From contig CAVZWU010000012.1 in NCBI GenBank assembly GCA_963779095.1, positions 124,001-188,000 on the forward strand: a stretch of DNA of 64,000 nucleotides, read 5' to 3'. The position numbers and the translations under genes were made by a program. Shown piece after piece: positions 16,189-25,276 of the stretch (the stretch's first letter is position 1; the number at the start of each line of letters is the position of its first letter). Origin of the DNA: Roseiarcus sp963779095 (lineage in GTDB: Bacteria; Pseudomonadota; Alphaproteobacteria; Rhizobiales; Beijerinckiaceae). Under the pieces are notes generated by a model. It saw only the letters and a program-made list of their open reading frames with translations. It was not told the DNA's origin and searched no databases.

Positions 16189-17445
16189 ATGCCCTCGCGA
16201 AATGTCGACGCCATAGTGCTTGGCGCCGGAATCGTCGGCGTCTCGGCCGCGCTTGCGCTTCAGGCGCGCGGTCGAACAATTGCGCTCATCGACCGTCTGC
16301 CAGAGGCGGCGGGCGAAACGAGCTTCGGCAACAGCGGCATCGTTCAGACGGAGGGCGTCCTCCCTTATCTCTTCCCGCGCGCGCCCGCCGACATCGCGCG
16401 GGCGGCTGTGAACCGCGATCCGCGCGCCCACATCCGCCATGGGGCGCTGCCTTCGATCGCGCCGGCGCTTCTGCGCTATTTCCAGGCCTCGACCCAGACT
16501 CGCAAGACCGCAACCGGCGAGGTCATGGCGCCGCTCCTTTCCGCCGCGGCCGGCGAGCACCTCAAGTTCGCTGAGGAGGCTGGCGCCTCCGCGCTTTTGC
16601 GTTCCGGCGGCTGGATCAAGGCCTATCGCAGCGCGCGCGGGCGGGATCTCGCGCATGGCGAGGCCGAGGAGCTCAAGCGTTTCGGCGTCAAGCCGATCCT
16701 TCTCGACCGCGCCGGGCTCACGGCGCTCGAGCCGCATGTCGGCGAGAAGGCGATCGGCGGCGTGCACTTCGCCGACCCGCTGACAACGTCCGATCCGGGC
16801 GCGCTTATCCAGAGCTACGCGGCGCTGTTCGTGCGCCGTGGCGGGCGGATGGAGCGGGGCGACGCGCTGAGCCTCGAGCCTTCGGGCGCGGGCTGGATGG
16901 TCACGACCGATTCGGGGCGCCTCGCCGCCCGCGACGTCGTCATTGCGCTCGGGCCGTGGTCCGACGAGCTCGCGCGGCGCTTCGGCCTCCGCCTGCCGTT
17001 CTTCGTAAAGCGCGGCTATCACATGCATTACGAGGCCAGGGGGAACGCCGGCCTCACCCGCCCGGTGCTCGACCTCGAGCGGGGCTATCTCGTCACCCCG
17101 ATGGCGCGGGGCCTGAGGCTGACGACCGGGGCGGAATTCGCCCGGCGCGACGATCCGCCCTCCTCCGCCCATCTCGACCGGCTCGAGCCCTATGCGCGGG
17201 AGCTCTTCCCGATCGGCGCCCGCAAGGACCCGGCGCCCTGGATGGGCCGGCGCCCCTGCCTGCCGGACATGCGCCCGGTGATCGGGCCCTTCCCGGGCCA
17301 GCCGGGCCTATGGCTCGATTCCGGCCACCACCACCTGGGCCTGACCCTCGGACCGATCACAGGTCGGCTGCTGGCCGACCTCATGACCGGCGAAAAGCCG
17401 TTCATCGACCCCGCCCCGTTCAGGGCGGAGCGGTTCGCCGCCTGA
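16189..17445 (+). CDS. FAD-dependent D-amino-acid dehydrogenase-like oxidoreductase (DadA family)
   Basis: 418 aa. An N-terminal FAD-binding Rossmann motif IVLGAGIVGVSAALALQARG sits at residues ~9-28, then the DAO/DadA-type substrate domain with SFGNSGIVQTEGVLP and, near the C-terminus, GRRPCLPDMRPVIGPFPGQPGLWLDSGHHHLG, the family's closing FAD contact. It probably oxidises a D-amino acid or a related secondary amine. I chose the ATG at 16189 because AGGAG is 11 bases upstream and it begins right before the Rossmann strand; the frame is open to an ATG at 16120. Divergent from purB. Confidence 0.8.
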   Translation: MPSRNVDAIVLGAGIVGVSAALALQARGRTIALIDRLPEAAGETSFGNSGIVQTEGVLPYLFPRAPADIARAAVNRDPRAHIRHGALPSIAPALLRYFQASTQTRKTATGEVMAPLLSAAAGEHLKFAEEAGASALLRSGGWIKAYRSARGRDLAHGEAEELKRFGVKPILLDRAGLTALEPHVGEKAIGGVHFADPLTTSDPGALIQSYAALFVRRGGRMERGDALSLEPSGAGWMVTTDSGRLAARDVVIALGPWSDELARRFGLRLPFFVKRGYHMHYEARGNAGLTRPVLDLERGYLVTPMARGLRLTTGAEFARRDDPPSSAHLDRLEPYARELFPIGARKDPAPWMGRRPCLPDMRPVIGPFPGQPGLWLDSGHHHLGLTLGPITGRLLADLMTGEKPFIDPAPFRAERFAA

Positions 17446-17511
17446 CGCTCATCCGGAGCCAACGAAGGGATCGTCCGCTAACGGTCAAATAAACGCAGAT
17501 AAGTGCCAGTA

Positions 17512-17524
17512 AAACGCTAGTAAA
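17512..17524. repeat. Short AT-rich repeat, second copy of the 13-mer at 6413
   Basis: aaacgctagtaaa lies in an AT-rich stretch (17482-17530) between the DadA-like and apaG stops. The word agtaaaa occurs twice here, at 17508-17514 and 17519-17525. The same 13-mer forms part of the long inverted repeat at 6413-6448. Confidence 0.35.
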
Positions 17525-17528
17525 ATAG

Positions 17529-17922
17529 CTAATTCAAGACCCGCTTCCCGTCCGGACAATCGAGCGAGAAAGCGGGGATCGAGACCTCAAAACTCCGTCC
17601 CGTCCGGATCGACCATCCGGTATTCGCCGACCATCAGCCCGCTCGAGGTGGCCAGCGGGCAGCCCGAGGTGTAGCGGAACGACTTGCCGGGCTCGATCGT
17701 CGGCTGCTCCCCGACGACACCCGGTCCGCGCACCTCCTGCTGCCGGCCGTTGGCGTCGGTGATCCGCCAATACCGCTCCATCAGCGTCACAGGGTTGTCG
17801 CCGAGATTGACGATCTCAATCGCGTAGCGCCAGAAATAGCGGCGCTCGTCCGGGTCGGAGCGTTCCGGATCGAAGATCGGCTCGATGGTGACTTTGACCT
17901 GATGCGTTACGGCTTCGTACAT
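17529..17922 (-). CDS. apaG: ApaG domain protein (apparent frameshift near C-terminus)
   Basis: ApaG is a fibronectin-type beta-sandwich protein linked to divalent-cation efflux and dinucleotide metabolism. The conserved core is clear: MYEAVTHQVKVTIEP, YFWRYAIEIVN, YWRITDANG, VRGPGVVGEQP and YTSGCPLATSSGLMVGEY. As read, the frame stops after DPDGTEF (17587). Removing one T from the run at 17588-17594 (minus strand gagtttt) restores EVSIPAFSLDCPDGKRVLN, the normal ApaG ending, with a TAG at 17529-17531. I take the gene to be ~130 aa with a one-base insertion, most likely a sequence error. Confidence 0.85.
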
Positions 17923-18014
17923 GGAATAGACATTCTAGCGGCGCCCGTAGCGCCGTCCACTGCCTCTGGGGTTGTGCCTGGCGCGGCGCCCCGAGCGTTC
18001 TCGCGAGCCGTCCG

Positions 18015-19182
18015 ATGACGGACGAAGGGCGTCTCGCCGAAGCCAAGGCGGTGCTCGAGCGGCTCATCGCTTTCGACAGCGTCAGCAACTCCTCCAATCT
18101 GCCCGTTATCGCCTTTGTCGAGGACTATTTGCGAGGGCATGGGCTCGAAATCGCGCCGCGCGCCTAACGCGGCCAGCGACAAGGCCGCGATCCTCGCGAC
18201 AATCGGGCCCAGGCTCGACGGCGGCGTCGTTTTGTCGGGCCATACCGACATCGTGCCGGTGGACGGGCAGCCCTGGTCGAGCCCTCCGTTCGAGCTGCGC
18301 CAAGCGTCCGGACGGATCTATGGGCGCGGCGCCTGCGACATGAAGGGCTTCGACGCTTGCGTGCTGGCGATGGCGCCGGCGTTCCGGGACGCCGGGCTCA
18401 AACGTCCGGTGCATATCGTGCTAAGTTACGACGAGGAGACAACCTGCCTCGGCTCGCGCAACGTCATCGCCTGGTTCGGGAAGGACGAGCCGCTGCCGGC
18501 TGCGGTCATTGTCGGCGAGCCAACCAGGATGGCGGTCGCCGACGCGCACAAGAGCGTCGCGACCTTCCGCACCATCGTCACCGGACACGAAGCCCATTCC
18601 GCGCTGCCGGAGCTTGGCGCAAACGCAGTCGCGGCGGCGGCGGACGTGGTGAGCGAGATCGGCCGCCTTGCGCGCGAATATGAGAAGGGCCCGCTCGACC
18701 CGCGCTTCACCCCTCCCTATTCGACCCTCCATGTCGGCATGATCCACGGCGGAACGGCGCGCAACATCCTGGCGCGCGAATGCGTGTTCAACTGGGAGTT
18801 TCGCGGCCTACCGGGCGTCACGACCGCATCGGCGGCGGAAAAGGTGCAGGCGTTTGTCTGCGGGGTTGCGACGCCGAGGCTGACGCGCTTCCTGTCCGGC
18901 CCGTCAATCCAGACCAGGATGGAGGTGGACGTGCCGCCGCTCGCCGCCGAGCCGGGCTCCGCAGCCGAAGCGCTGGCGCTCAGGCTCACCCGCTCCAACC
19001 GGACGATCGCCGTTTCGTTCGCCACCGAAGCCGGGCATTTCCAGGCGGCTGGCCTCTCGACCATCGTGTGCGGGCCGGGCTCGATCGACCAGGCGCACAA
19101 GCCCGACGAATTCGTCGACGAAGCCCAGCTCAAGGCCTGCCTCGAATTCCTCGAGCGCCTCGCACAGGATTTGGCCCGATAG
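18015..19182 (+). CDS. argE: M20-family acetylornithine deacetylase-like peptidase (apparent frameshift)
   Basis: Zinc amidohydrolase of the ArgE/DapE/CPG2 family, ~389 aa when joined. The N-terminal part starts at ATG 18015 (MTDEGRLAEAKAVLERLIAFDSVSN) and runs into TAA at 18166 just after GLEIAPRA. The rest continues one frame over with NAASDKAAILATIGP, so the break is a one-base gain or two-base loss in the cgcgcgcc tract around 18155-18165. Metal and catalytic motifs are intact: SGHTDIVPVDG, CDMKGFD, SYDEETTCLGS (catalytic Glu) and GEPT. Role: arginine biosynthesis, N-acetylornithine to ornithine. Divergent from apaG. Confidence 0.82.
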
Positions 19183-19283
19183 CGACGACGGCGCGCCGCC
19201 GGCCGCTTGCCGCGGCATCCCGCGAAGAGCAGATTTGAGCGGCGGCGCGAATCAAACAAGCGCGCGGGGACCGGGCTGGGACC

Positions 19284-20096
19284 GTGAGGCTGCTAACGCT
19301 TATCTTTCGGCGCTTTGCCGTGTTCGTGCTGGGCGTTTTCAGCATCTGGCTGATCGTCTTCGTTTTCCGCATCACCGACCGCCGAGTGCCGACGATCCTG
19401 GCGCTGAGCCTCGTTTATGGGCTCGCCGCTTATGTGCTCCTGCCGCGGATCGTGCGCATGAGCGTCAAGATCCTTCAGCGCAAGAGCGTGCCGAGCTTCA
19501 CAGTCACCAGTGATGGATTTCCGGGAGATCCGGTCAATCTTGTGCTCATGGGCGAGTTCGGCAAACTTCGGGCCGCCTTTCTCGCGGCCGGCTGGACGGA
19601 GGCGGAGCCGCTCAGTCTGACCAGCTCCTGGAAGATGGTCGTCGCCTTCGTCCTCAACCGGCCCTATCCCGCCGCGCCGTTCAGCACGCTCGTTCTGTTC
19701 GGGCGCGGACAGGACGTTGGCTTTGAGAAGGCGATCGACATGAGCCCGCGAAAGCGCCACCACGTCCGCTTCTGGGGGTTGAGCCTGGAGCGGAGCGATG
19801 AACCTCTGAACAATCCGGAATTCTGGCTAAACGCCGATCGCCCGCCGATTGGCGAACCGGCGCTCTGGGTGGGGGCCGGAACGCGCGACACCGGGCTCTC
19901 CTTCACCCGCTTCACCTTCCAGTTCACTCACGCGACCGACAACGATGTCAACGCCGAGCGCGATTTCATCATCTCCGAGCTCAAACGGAGCGGCACCATC
20001 GGCGACGTCGTGTTGCGGCGCGCCGGGGAAACGCTAGTCGTGCGCGTCAATCACTACGTGACCGACGGGGACGTGGCGGCGGCGAAACTGAGCTGA
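19284..20096 (+). CDS. LssY C-terminal-domain membrane protein
   Basis: 270 aa. Two N-terminal membrane helices (residues ~8-28 and 36-55) are followed by a soluble LssY_C domain: GFPGDPVNLVLMGEFGKLRAAFLAAGW, then RPYPAAPFSTLVLFGRGQDVGFEKAID and SPRKRHHVRFW. The domain is named after the Legionella type I secretion-associated LssY, but its function is not known. It starts with GTG at 19284 and stands alone on the plus strand, convergent with the SDR gene. Confidence 0.75.
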   Translation: MRLLTLIFRRFAVFVLGVFSIWLIVFVFRITDRRVPTILALSLVYGLAAYVLLPRIVRMSVKILQRKSVPSFTVTSDGFPGDPVNLVLMGEFGKLRAAFLAAGWTEAEPLSLTSSWKMVVAFVLNRPYPAAPFSTLVLFGRGQDVGFEKAIDMSPRKRHHVRFWGLSLERSDEPLNNPEFWLNADRPPIGEPALWVGAGTRDTGLSFTRFTFQFTHATDNDVNAERDFIISELKRSGTIGDVVLRRAGETLVVRVNHYVTDGDVAAAKLS

Positions 20097-20162
20097 GGGA
20101 GCTCGCCCTGTGCGCGATAAGAGCCTCGTTCTGCGCAGGATGGCGCAAGCCGATCTGGCGCC

Positions 20163-20942
20163 CTACGGCATAAGCTGGCCGCCATTCACCTCGATGATCT
20201 GCCCGACGACATAGGCGCTGAGCGCCTCCGAGGCGAGAAACAGATATGCGCCGACGCAATCCTCGGCCACGCCAAGCCGGCCGGCGGGAATAGTCAGTCG
20301 GATCGCTTCGAGCGCCTCGGGAGTGGTGTAGCGGTCGTGAAACGGCGTCGTGATCACGCCGGGCGAGACCGCGTTGACGCGGATCTTCTTCCCGATCAGC
20401 TCCTTGGCGTGGCCCTTGGTGATTGTCGAGACGAAGCCTTTGGCGGCGGCGTAGATCATCGCGCCCCCTGCGCCGCCATTTCGCGCGGCGATCGACGTCG
20501 TGTTGATGACGAAGCCGCCCTGCCGCTCGAGCCACGGCGCGGCGGCGCGAGTGACCCAGATAATCGAACGCGCATTGAGATCGATCACCGCCTGGACATG
20601 CTCGTCGCTCGCCTCGAGCGAGTTCACCCGTCCGAGCATCAGGCCGGCGTTGTTGATCAGACCGTCGAGACGGCCGAACCGGCTCGTCGTCTCGGCCACG
20701 ATTTGCGCGCATATAGCCGGATCGGAGACATCGCCCTTGATCGCCAGCGCCTCGCCGCCCGCAGCCTTGATCTCGCTCACAATCGCGTGAGCCCGCTCGG
20801 CGCTCGAGTGGTAACCGATGGCGACGCGAGACCCCTGCTCGGCGAAGCCCCGCGCGACGGCGGCCCCGATGCCGGTCGAACCGCCAGTGATCAGGACGGT
20901 TTTTCCGGCGAGATCGGGAATGACAAGGCGGGAAGCGGTCAT
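20163..20942 (-). CDS. Short-chain dehydrogenase/reductase
   Basis: 259 aa classical SDR. Cofactor motif LITGGSTGIGAAVA at residues 17-30, NNAG, and the catalytic YAAAK tyrosine/lysine pair; it ends with the usual IIEVNGGQLMP. A classical SDR of this type oxidises or reduces an alcohol/ketone or 3-oxoacyl group with NAD(P)H; the substrate is not evident. I chose the start at 20942, preceded by AGAGGACC; the frame is open ~50 codons further but without similarity. Confidence 0.85.
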   Translation of the reverse strand: MTASRLVIPDLAGKTVLITGGSTGIGAAVARGFAEQGSRVAIGYHSSAERAHAIVSEIKAAGGEALAIKGDVSDPAICAQIVAETTSRFGRLDGLINNAGLMLGRVNSLEASDEHVQAVIDLNARSIIWVTRAAAPWLERQGGFVINTTSIAARNGGAGGAMIYAAAKGFVSTITKGHAKELIGKKIRVNAVSPGVITTPFHDRYTTPEALEAIRLTIPAGRLGVAEDCVGAYLFLASEALSAYVVGQIIEVNGGQLMP

Positions 20943-21067
20943 AAGGCAGGTCCTCTTGCAACTGGGTCTGGCGCGAAATGCGGACGCGGCGGCGTCAAGC
21001 GCCGGTTCTCTGGATAGTCGCCGCGCAAGTCCTATATAGACCCGGGAAGCGGCGGAGAGTCCAACCG

Positions 21068-22840
21068 ATGACCGAGGCGCGCAAGCTGGCGGCAATTCTC
21101 GTGACCGACATTGTCGGGTTTTCGAGGCTTGCTGGCGCGGACGAAGATCGAATTTTGGCCCGTTTGCGCACGCTCAGGAGCGACCTGATCGAGCCGACGA
21201 TCTCGGTCCACCGCGGGCGGGTGGTGAAGCGCACCGGCGACGGCGCGATCGTCGAGTTTCGCAGCGTCGTTGACGCCGTGCGCTGCGGGATCGAGCTGCA
21301 GCATGGGCTTGCGGAGCGCAACGCCGGCCTTCCGCCTGAGCGCCGCATCGAGTTCCGCGTCGGCATTCATCTCGGCGACGTCGTCGAGGAGAGCGATGGC
21401 GACTTGATGGGCGACGGCGTCAATATCGCCGCGCGTCTCGAAGGGATCGCCAAGCCCGGGGCGATCTGCCTGTCGGAGGACGCCTACAGGCAGGTCAGGG
21501 GGCGGCTCGATCTCATGGTCAGCGACCTTGGCCAGACGGAACTCAAGAATATCGCCGAGCCAATTCGGGTCTATTCGCTCGAGGTGGGCCCTGCGGCCCA
21601 AGCCGGTCATGCCCCCTCTGTCGCCGCCGAGAGGCCGGCGCCGCCGCGGCTGTCGATCGTGGTGGTGCCGTTTGTCAGCCTCGGCGGAGACGCCGAGCAC
21701 GAGCAATTTGTCGACGGGGTGACGGAAAGCCTCACAACCGATCTTTCGCGCATCAATAACGCTTTCGTCGTCGCGCGCAACACCGCCTCGACTTACAAAG
21801 GCAAGCCGGTCGACGCCAAGCAACTCGGCCGCGATCTCAACGTTCGCTATATCCTCGAGGGCAGCATTCAGCGCGGCGGCAGCCGAATGCGCGTCAATGT
21901 CCAGCTCATCGACGCCATCACCGGAAACCACTTATGGGCGGACCGTTTCGATAAGCCGATGGGCGACTTGTTCGACATGCAGGATGAAATTGTCTCTCAA
22001 CTCGCCAATCAGCTGCGCCCGGAGCTGCTCGCAGCCGAAGCCCGGCGCGCCGAGAGTGAGGAAAACCCGGATTCCATGGATCTCTATTTCCAAGGGGTTC
22101 AGTGGTTCAACAAAGGCGGGCCCGCCAACATCGAGCGCGCTCGCGAGATTTTCGAACGCGCCGTGGCGCTCGACCCAACCAATGTTGACGCTCTTGTCGG
22201 CGCCGCGCGGACCGACGTTCTGGTCGGCGCGATTTACACCACTGACCATCGGGCCGAGCGCCTGGCCGCCGCGGAGGCGCTGCTGATCAAGGGCGTCTCG
22301 ATTGCGCCGCGCAACTATTGGGCGCATCTTTGGCTGGGCTTCATCCAGATCCAAACGAACCGCGCTTCGCGAGCGATCGGCGAATTGGAACGGGCGTTGG
22401 CGCTAAACCAGAACCTTGGCGCGGCGCATGCCTGGATGGGGCAAGCGAAGATCACCATGGGCCGGGCCGAGGAGGCTGAAGCTCATGTCAACGAGGCGTT
22501 CCGGCTTTCGCCCAGCGACGCGGTCGCCTTCATGTGGACTCACATCCGCGGCCTCGCCAAGCTCCACCTCGGAGCCGACGAGGAAGCGGTCGCCCTCTTT
22601 CGCCGATCGATCGACGCGAGCCGGATCTATCCGCTGAACCATTTCTATATGGCGGCCGCGCTCGCCCATCTCGGCCGTCTCGAGGAGGCGCACGCCGAGG
22701 TCAAAGCGGGCCTTGCCCTCGCGCCGAATTACTCGATCGCCCGCTTTCAAAGCATGGCCGAGAGCGACAACCCGACTTATCTCAAGCAGCGCGAGCGCAA
22801 CCTCGAAGGGCTTCGCAAAGCCGGCGTTCCGGAGAAGTGA
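21068..22840 (+). CDS. Class III adenylate/guanylate cyclase with TPR domain
   Basis: 590 aa. Residues ~5-175 are a class III nucleotide cyclase domain: LVTDIVGFSRL (metal Asp), KRTGDGAIVEF (second metal Asp), and GDLMGDGVNIAARLEG near the adenine/transition-state residues. Then comes a TolB-N-like segment LSIVVVPFVSLGGDAEHEQFVDGVTESL, followed by about six TPR units to the C-terminus (e.g. YWAHLWLGFIQIQTNRASRAIGELERALALNQ). No membrane helix is seen, so it is cytosolic. This architecture is expanded in Hyphomicrobiales. I chose the MTEARKLAAILVTD start. Confidence 0.9.
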   Translation: MTEARKLAAILVTDIVGFSRLAGADEDRILARLRTLRSDLIEPTISVHRGRVVKRTGDGAIVEFRSVVDAVRCGIELQHGLAERNAGLPPERRIEFRVGIHLGDVVEESDGDLMGDGVNIAARLEGIAKPGAICLSEDAYRQVRGRLDLMVSDLGQTELKNIAEPIRVYSLEVGPAAQAGHAPSVAAERPAPPRLSIVVVPFVSLGGDAEHEQFVDGVTESLTTDLSRINNAFVVARNTASTYKGKPVDAKQLGRDLNVRYILEGSIQRGGSRMRVNVQLIDAITGNHLWADRFDKPMGDLFDMQDEIVSQLANQLRPELLAAEARRAESEENPDSMDLYFQGVQWFNKGGPANIERAREIFERAVALDPTNVDALVGAARTDVLVGAIYTTDHRAERLAAAEALLIKGVSIAPRNYWAHLWLGFIQIQTNRASRAIGELERALALNQNLGAAHAWMGQAKITMGRAEEAEAHVNEAFRLSPSDAVAFMWTHIRGLAKLHLGADEEAVALFRRSIDASRIYPLNHFYMAAALAHLGRLEEAHAEVKAGLALAPNYSIARFQSMAESDNPTYLKQRERNLEGLRKAGVPEK

Positions 22841-23014
22841 CCGGCACGGCTCATCGCGGCGCCAGCTCGGCGATGAGATCGTTGGCGGTCTTGGCCATCG
22901 CGAGCGGCGGCGAACAGGCCTGCGGCTTGCGCGCCCGAAGGCTGGCATGGCGGCGGGAGGGCCGCGAGGGCGGCTGCTTGCCCGATGCCGCGACTTGGGC
23001 CAAGGCTCGGGCCC

Positions 23015-23703
23015 ATGGTCCGGCGACGCTCCCCAATTCGTCTTCTGGCGCTGGGCGTCGTCTGGGCGGCTCTGGCGCTTCTCGCGCTCTTCGTCGGCCT
23101 CGTGGCGCTCTACGCAGTCGCCCGACCGGTGTCGACGCTGATGCTCGCGCGCATGATCGAGGGCAAGGGCTATCAGCGCGTTTACGCGCCGCTCAAGACC
23201 ATCGCGCCGGCTGCGCTCGCCGCGGTGATCGCCTCGGAGGACGCGACCTTCTGCGATAATGACGGCGTCGACTGGGGCGCTCTCCACGAGGTCGTCAGCA
23301 GCGCGGGCAAACATGGGCCGAAGCGCGGCGCCTCGACCATCACCATGCAGACCGCGAAGAACCTGTTCCTGTGGCCCGGCCGTTCCGTCATCCGCAAGGG
23401 CATTGAGATTCCCATGGCGCTCGCGCTGGGGAAGGCCTGGTCGAAACGGCGCACGCTCGAGATCTATCTCAATATCGCGGAGTGGGGCGACGGGCTCTAT
23501 GGGATCGAGGCCGCGGCACAGCGCTACTTCCATAAGAGCGCCAGCCAGCTCAACGCGCACGAGGCCGCGCTCCTGGCCACTTCGCTGCCCAATCCGATCC
23601 TGCGCAATCCGGGCGCCCCTCGGGAATGCAGCGTCGCCTCGCCGCCAGCCTCGAAGCGAAGGCACGCGCCAATTCCAATTTGCTGGATTGCTTGCCGCGG
23701 TAG
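23015..23703 (+). CDS. mtgA: Monofunctional peptidoglycan glycosyltransferase (apparent frameshift near C-terminus)
   Basis: GT51 enzyme that polymerises lipid II. One N-terminal membrane anchor (residues ~8-32), then the five GT51 motifs: ASEDATFCDNDGVDW (catalytic Glu), RGASTITMQTAKNLFLW, KRRTLEIYLNIAEWGDGLYGIEAAAQRYF and LNAHEAALLATSLPNP. The frame as read drifts after RNPGAP. Adding one C to the run at about 23618-23621 restores SGMQRRLAASLEAKARANSNLLDCLPR with TAG at 23701, the normal MtgA ending. Total ~229 aa. Confidence 0.87.
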
Positions 23704-23841
23704 GGCGGGGCGCCGATGGTCGGCCAGTTCGCGAGACAGCGGCGCCGACGAAGGCGTGATCCTCGTTCTGGAACAACCTCTTACGTTGTCGGTTTACTGT
23801 CATATCCCGGACGCGGGCCGATGCGCGGAGCTAATCCCGAT

Positions 23842-24561
23842 ATGCCGAATTTCTTCAACCTGCCGCTGTTTGCCGAAGACGGCGACATCGATGTCGTCAT
23901 CGAGACGCCACGCGGCAGCCGGGTGAAATTCGCCTACGATCCAAACCGCAAGGCCTTCGTCCTGCGCAAATCTCTGCTGACTGGCCTCACCTATCCCTAT
24001 GACTGGGGGTTCACGCCATCGACGAAGGCCGACGACGGGGATCCGCTCGATGTCATGGTGATTCACGACGGAGCGACCTTTCCAGGGGTCGTTGTTATCT
24101 GCCGCGTCATTGGCATTCTCAAGATCGAGCAGAAGAACAAAAATAAATCCGAGCGGAACGACGGCGTATTTGCTGTGCCGCTGCGCTCGCACTCCGAAAA
24201 GGCGTTGAAGGACGTGCGAGATCTGACCAAGCCGATCCAGGAAGAGCTGGAGAAGTTTTTCATCGCGACCGAAGAGCTTGAGGACAAGAAACTCAAGATG
24301 ATCGGTTGGGAAGGCCCCGAAATCAGCTCTGATGGCGATTACCCAAGCCGCGAAGGCCTTCGCGAAACAGAAAGCGTGATTGCGCGCCTAGAGCTGGCCC
24401 GTTCGGACGGCGCTCAGTCGCCGTCATTGCGAGCCATAGGGCGTTGGAGACGCCCGTCCTTGCGGACGGGGCTATGGCGAAGCAATCCAGGGATCGTGGG
24501 GCGCCCTTCGTTCTCTGGATTGCTTCGTCGCTCCGCTCCTCGCAATGACTACTCCGCCTGA
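23842..24561 (+). CDS. ppa: Inorganic pyrophosphatase with repeat-derived C-terminal tail
   Basis: Family I soluble pyrophosphatase; hydrolyses PPi to phosphate in the cytosol. Metal-binding motif DDGDPLDVMV and GLTYPYDWGFTP are present in the first ~175 residues, where the enzyme usually ends. The open frame runs on for about 60 more codons, the last ~45 of them inside the palindromic repeat at 24422-24550 (it ends LLRRSAPRNDYSA). An ATG at 23821 is also in frame; I chose MPNFFNLPLF at 23842. Confidence 0.83.
   Translation: MPNFFNLPLFAEDGDIDVVIETPRGSRVKFAYDPNRKAFVLRKSLLTGLTYPYDWGFTPSTKADDGDPLDVMVIHDGATFPGVVVICRVIGILKIEQKNKNKSERNDGVFAVPLRSHSEKALKDVRDLTKPIQEELEKFFIATEELEDKKLKMIGWEGPEISSDGDYPSREGLRETESVIARLELARSDGAQSPSLRAIGRWRRPSLRTGLWRSNPGIVGRPSFSGLLRRSAPRNDYSA
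24422..24550. repeat. CHCEERSDEA-type interspersed palindromic repeat
   Basis: Inverted ends cgtcattgcgag (24422-24433) and ctcgcaatgact (24539-24550). On the minus strand it translates as SSHCEERSDEAIQ...SLDCFA, the well-known peptide signature of this repeat family in proteobacterial genomes. It overlaps the 3' end of the ppa reading frame. Confidence 0.75.
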
Positions 24562-24610
24562 ATGCGCCACGCGCTAACCTCACCGCGAGGCGTGGCCGCG
24601 TCACTCGCCA

Positions 24611-25234
24611 TTACGCCAATCCCTGGCTCTTGAGCGCGCGCTGGACGGCGGGCCGCTCGGCCATCCGGTCGCGGTGATCGAGCACGCGCGGGAAGGCGGC
24701 GGGATCGACGCTGTCGACCTCCATCCAGCGCGCGATGGTGAAGAGATAGGGGTCGGCGACCGTGTAGGCCTCGCCCATGACCCACGGCCCGCGGAACATC
24801 TTGCGCTCGATCAGGTCGAAGCAGGCGCCGACGGACTGCGGAACTTTCTTCTTCATCGCCTCGATAGCCGCCGGATCGTCTGTCCAGCGATAGCCTCGGG
24901 CGCGATGGGCGTGCGCCACATGCACCGTCGAGCAGAGATAGCTTATGAACGATTGCAGTTCGGCGAAGGCGAACGGATCGTCGAGCGGCGCGAGCTTCGC
25001 CTCGGGATGCGTTTGCGCGATATAAGCGAGAATGGCCGGCGTTTCGGTCAGCACGCCGCGCTCGGTCATGAGCGAGGGCACCCGGCCCTTGGGATTGATC
25101 TTGAGATAATCCGGCTTCGTCTGCTCGGCGGCGCCGAAGTCGATCCATCGCGTTTCATACGCCGCGCCCGCTTCCTCGAGCGCGATATGGGAGGCGAGCG
25201 CGCAGGTGTTGGTGGCGTAATAGAACGTGAGCAT
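24611..25234 (-). CDS. Glutathione S-transferase, beta-like class
   Basis: 207 aa cytosolic GST. N-terminal thioredoxin-fold domain with TNTCALASHIALEEAG (Cys at the position used by beta-class GSTs), NPKGRVPSLMTERGVLTETPAILAYIA (glutathione-contact Pro and Glu-Thr), then an all-helical C-terminal domain with WVMGEAYTVADPYLFTIARW (the conserved helix-6 N-cap Asp). It probably conjugates or reduces xenobiotics or peroxides. Monocistronic; convergent with ppa. Confidence 0.87.
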   Translation of the reverse strand: MLTFYYATNTCALASHIALEEAGAAYETRWIDFGAAEQTKPDYLKINPKGRVPSLMTERGVLTETPAILAYIAQTHPEAKLAPLDDPFAFAELQSFISYLCSTVHVAHAHRARGYRWTDDPAAIEAMKKKVPQSVGACFDLIERKMFRGPWVMGEAYTVADPYLFTIARWMEVDSVDPAAFPRVLDHRDRMAERPAVQRALKSQGLA

Positions 25235-25276
25235 GCAAGCTCCAGGGTCGACGGGCGCCGCATGCGCCCGCCCTCG

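Noticed and set aside
22851..23036. 61-codon minus-strand frame ending MAKTANDLIAELAPR
   Set aside because: It overlaps the mtgA start on the opposite strand and has no recognisable family; not enough to support a gene.
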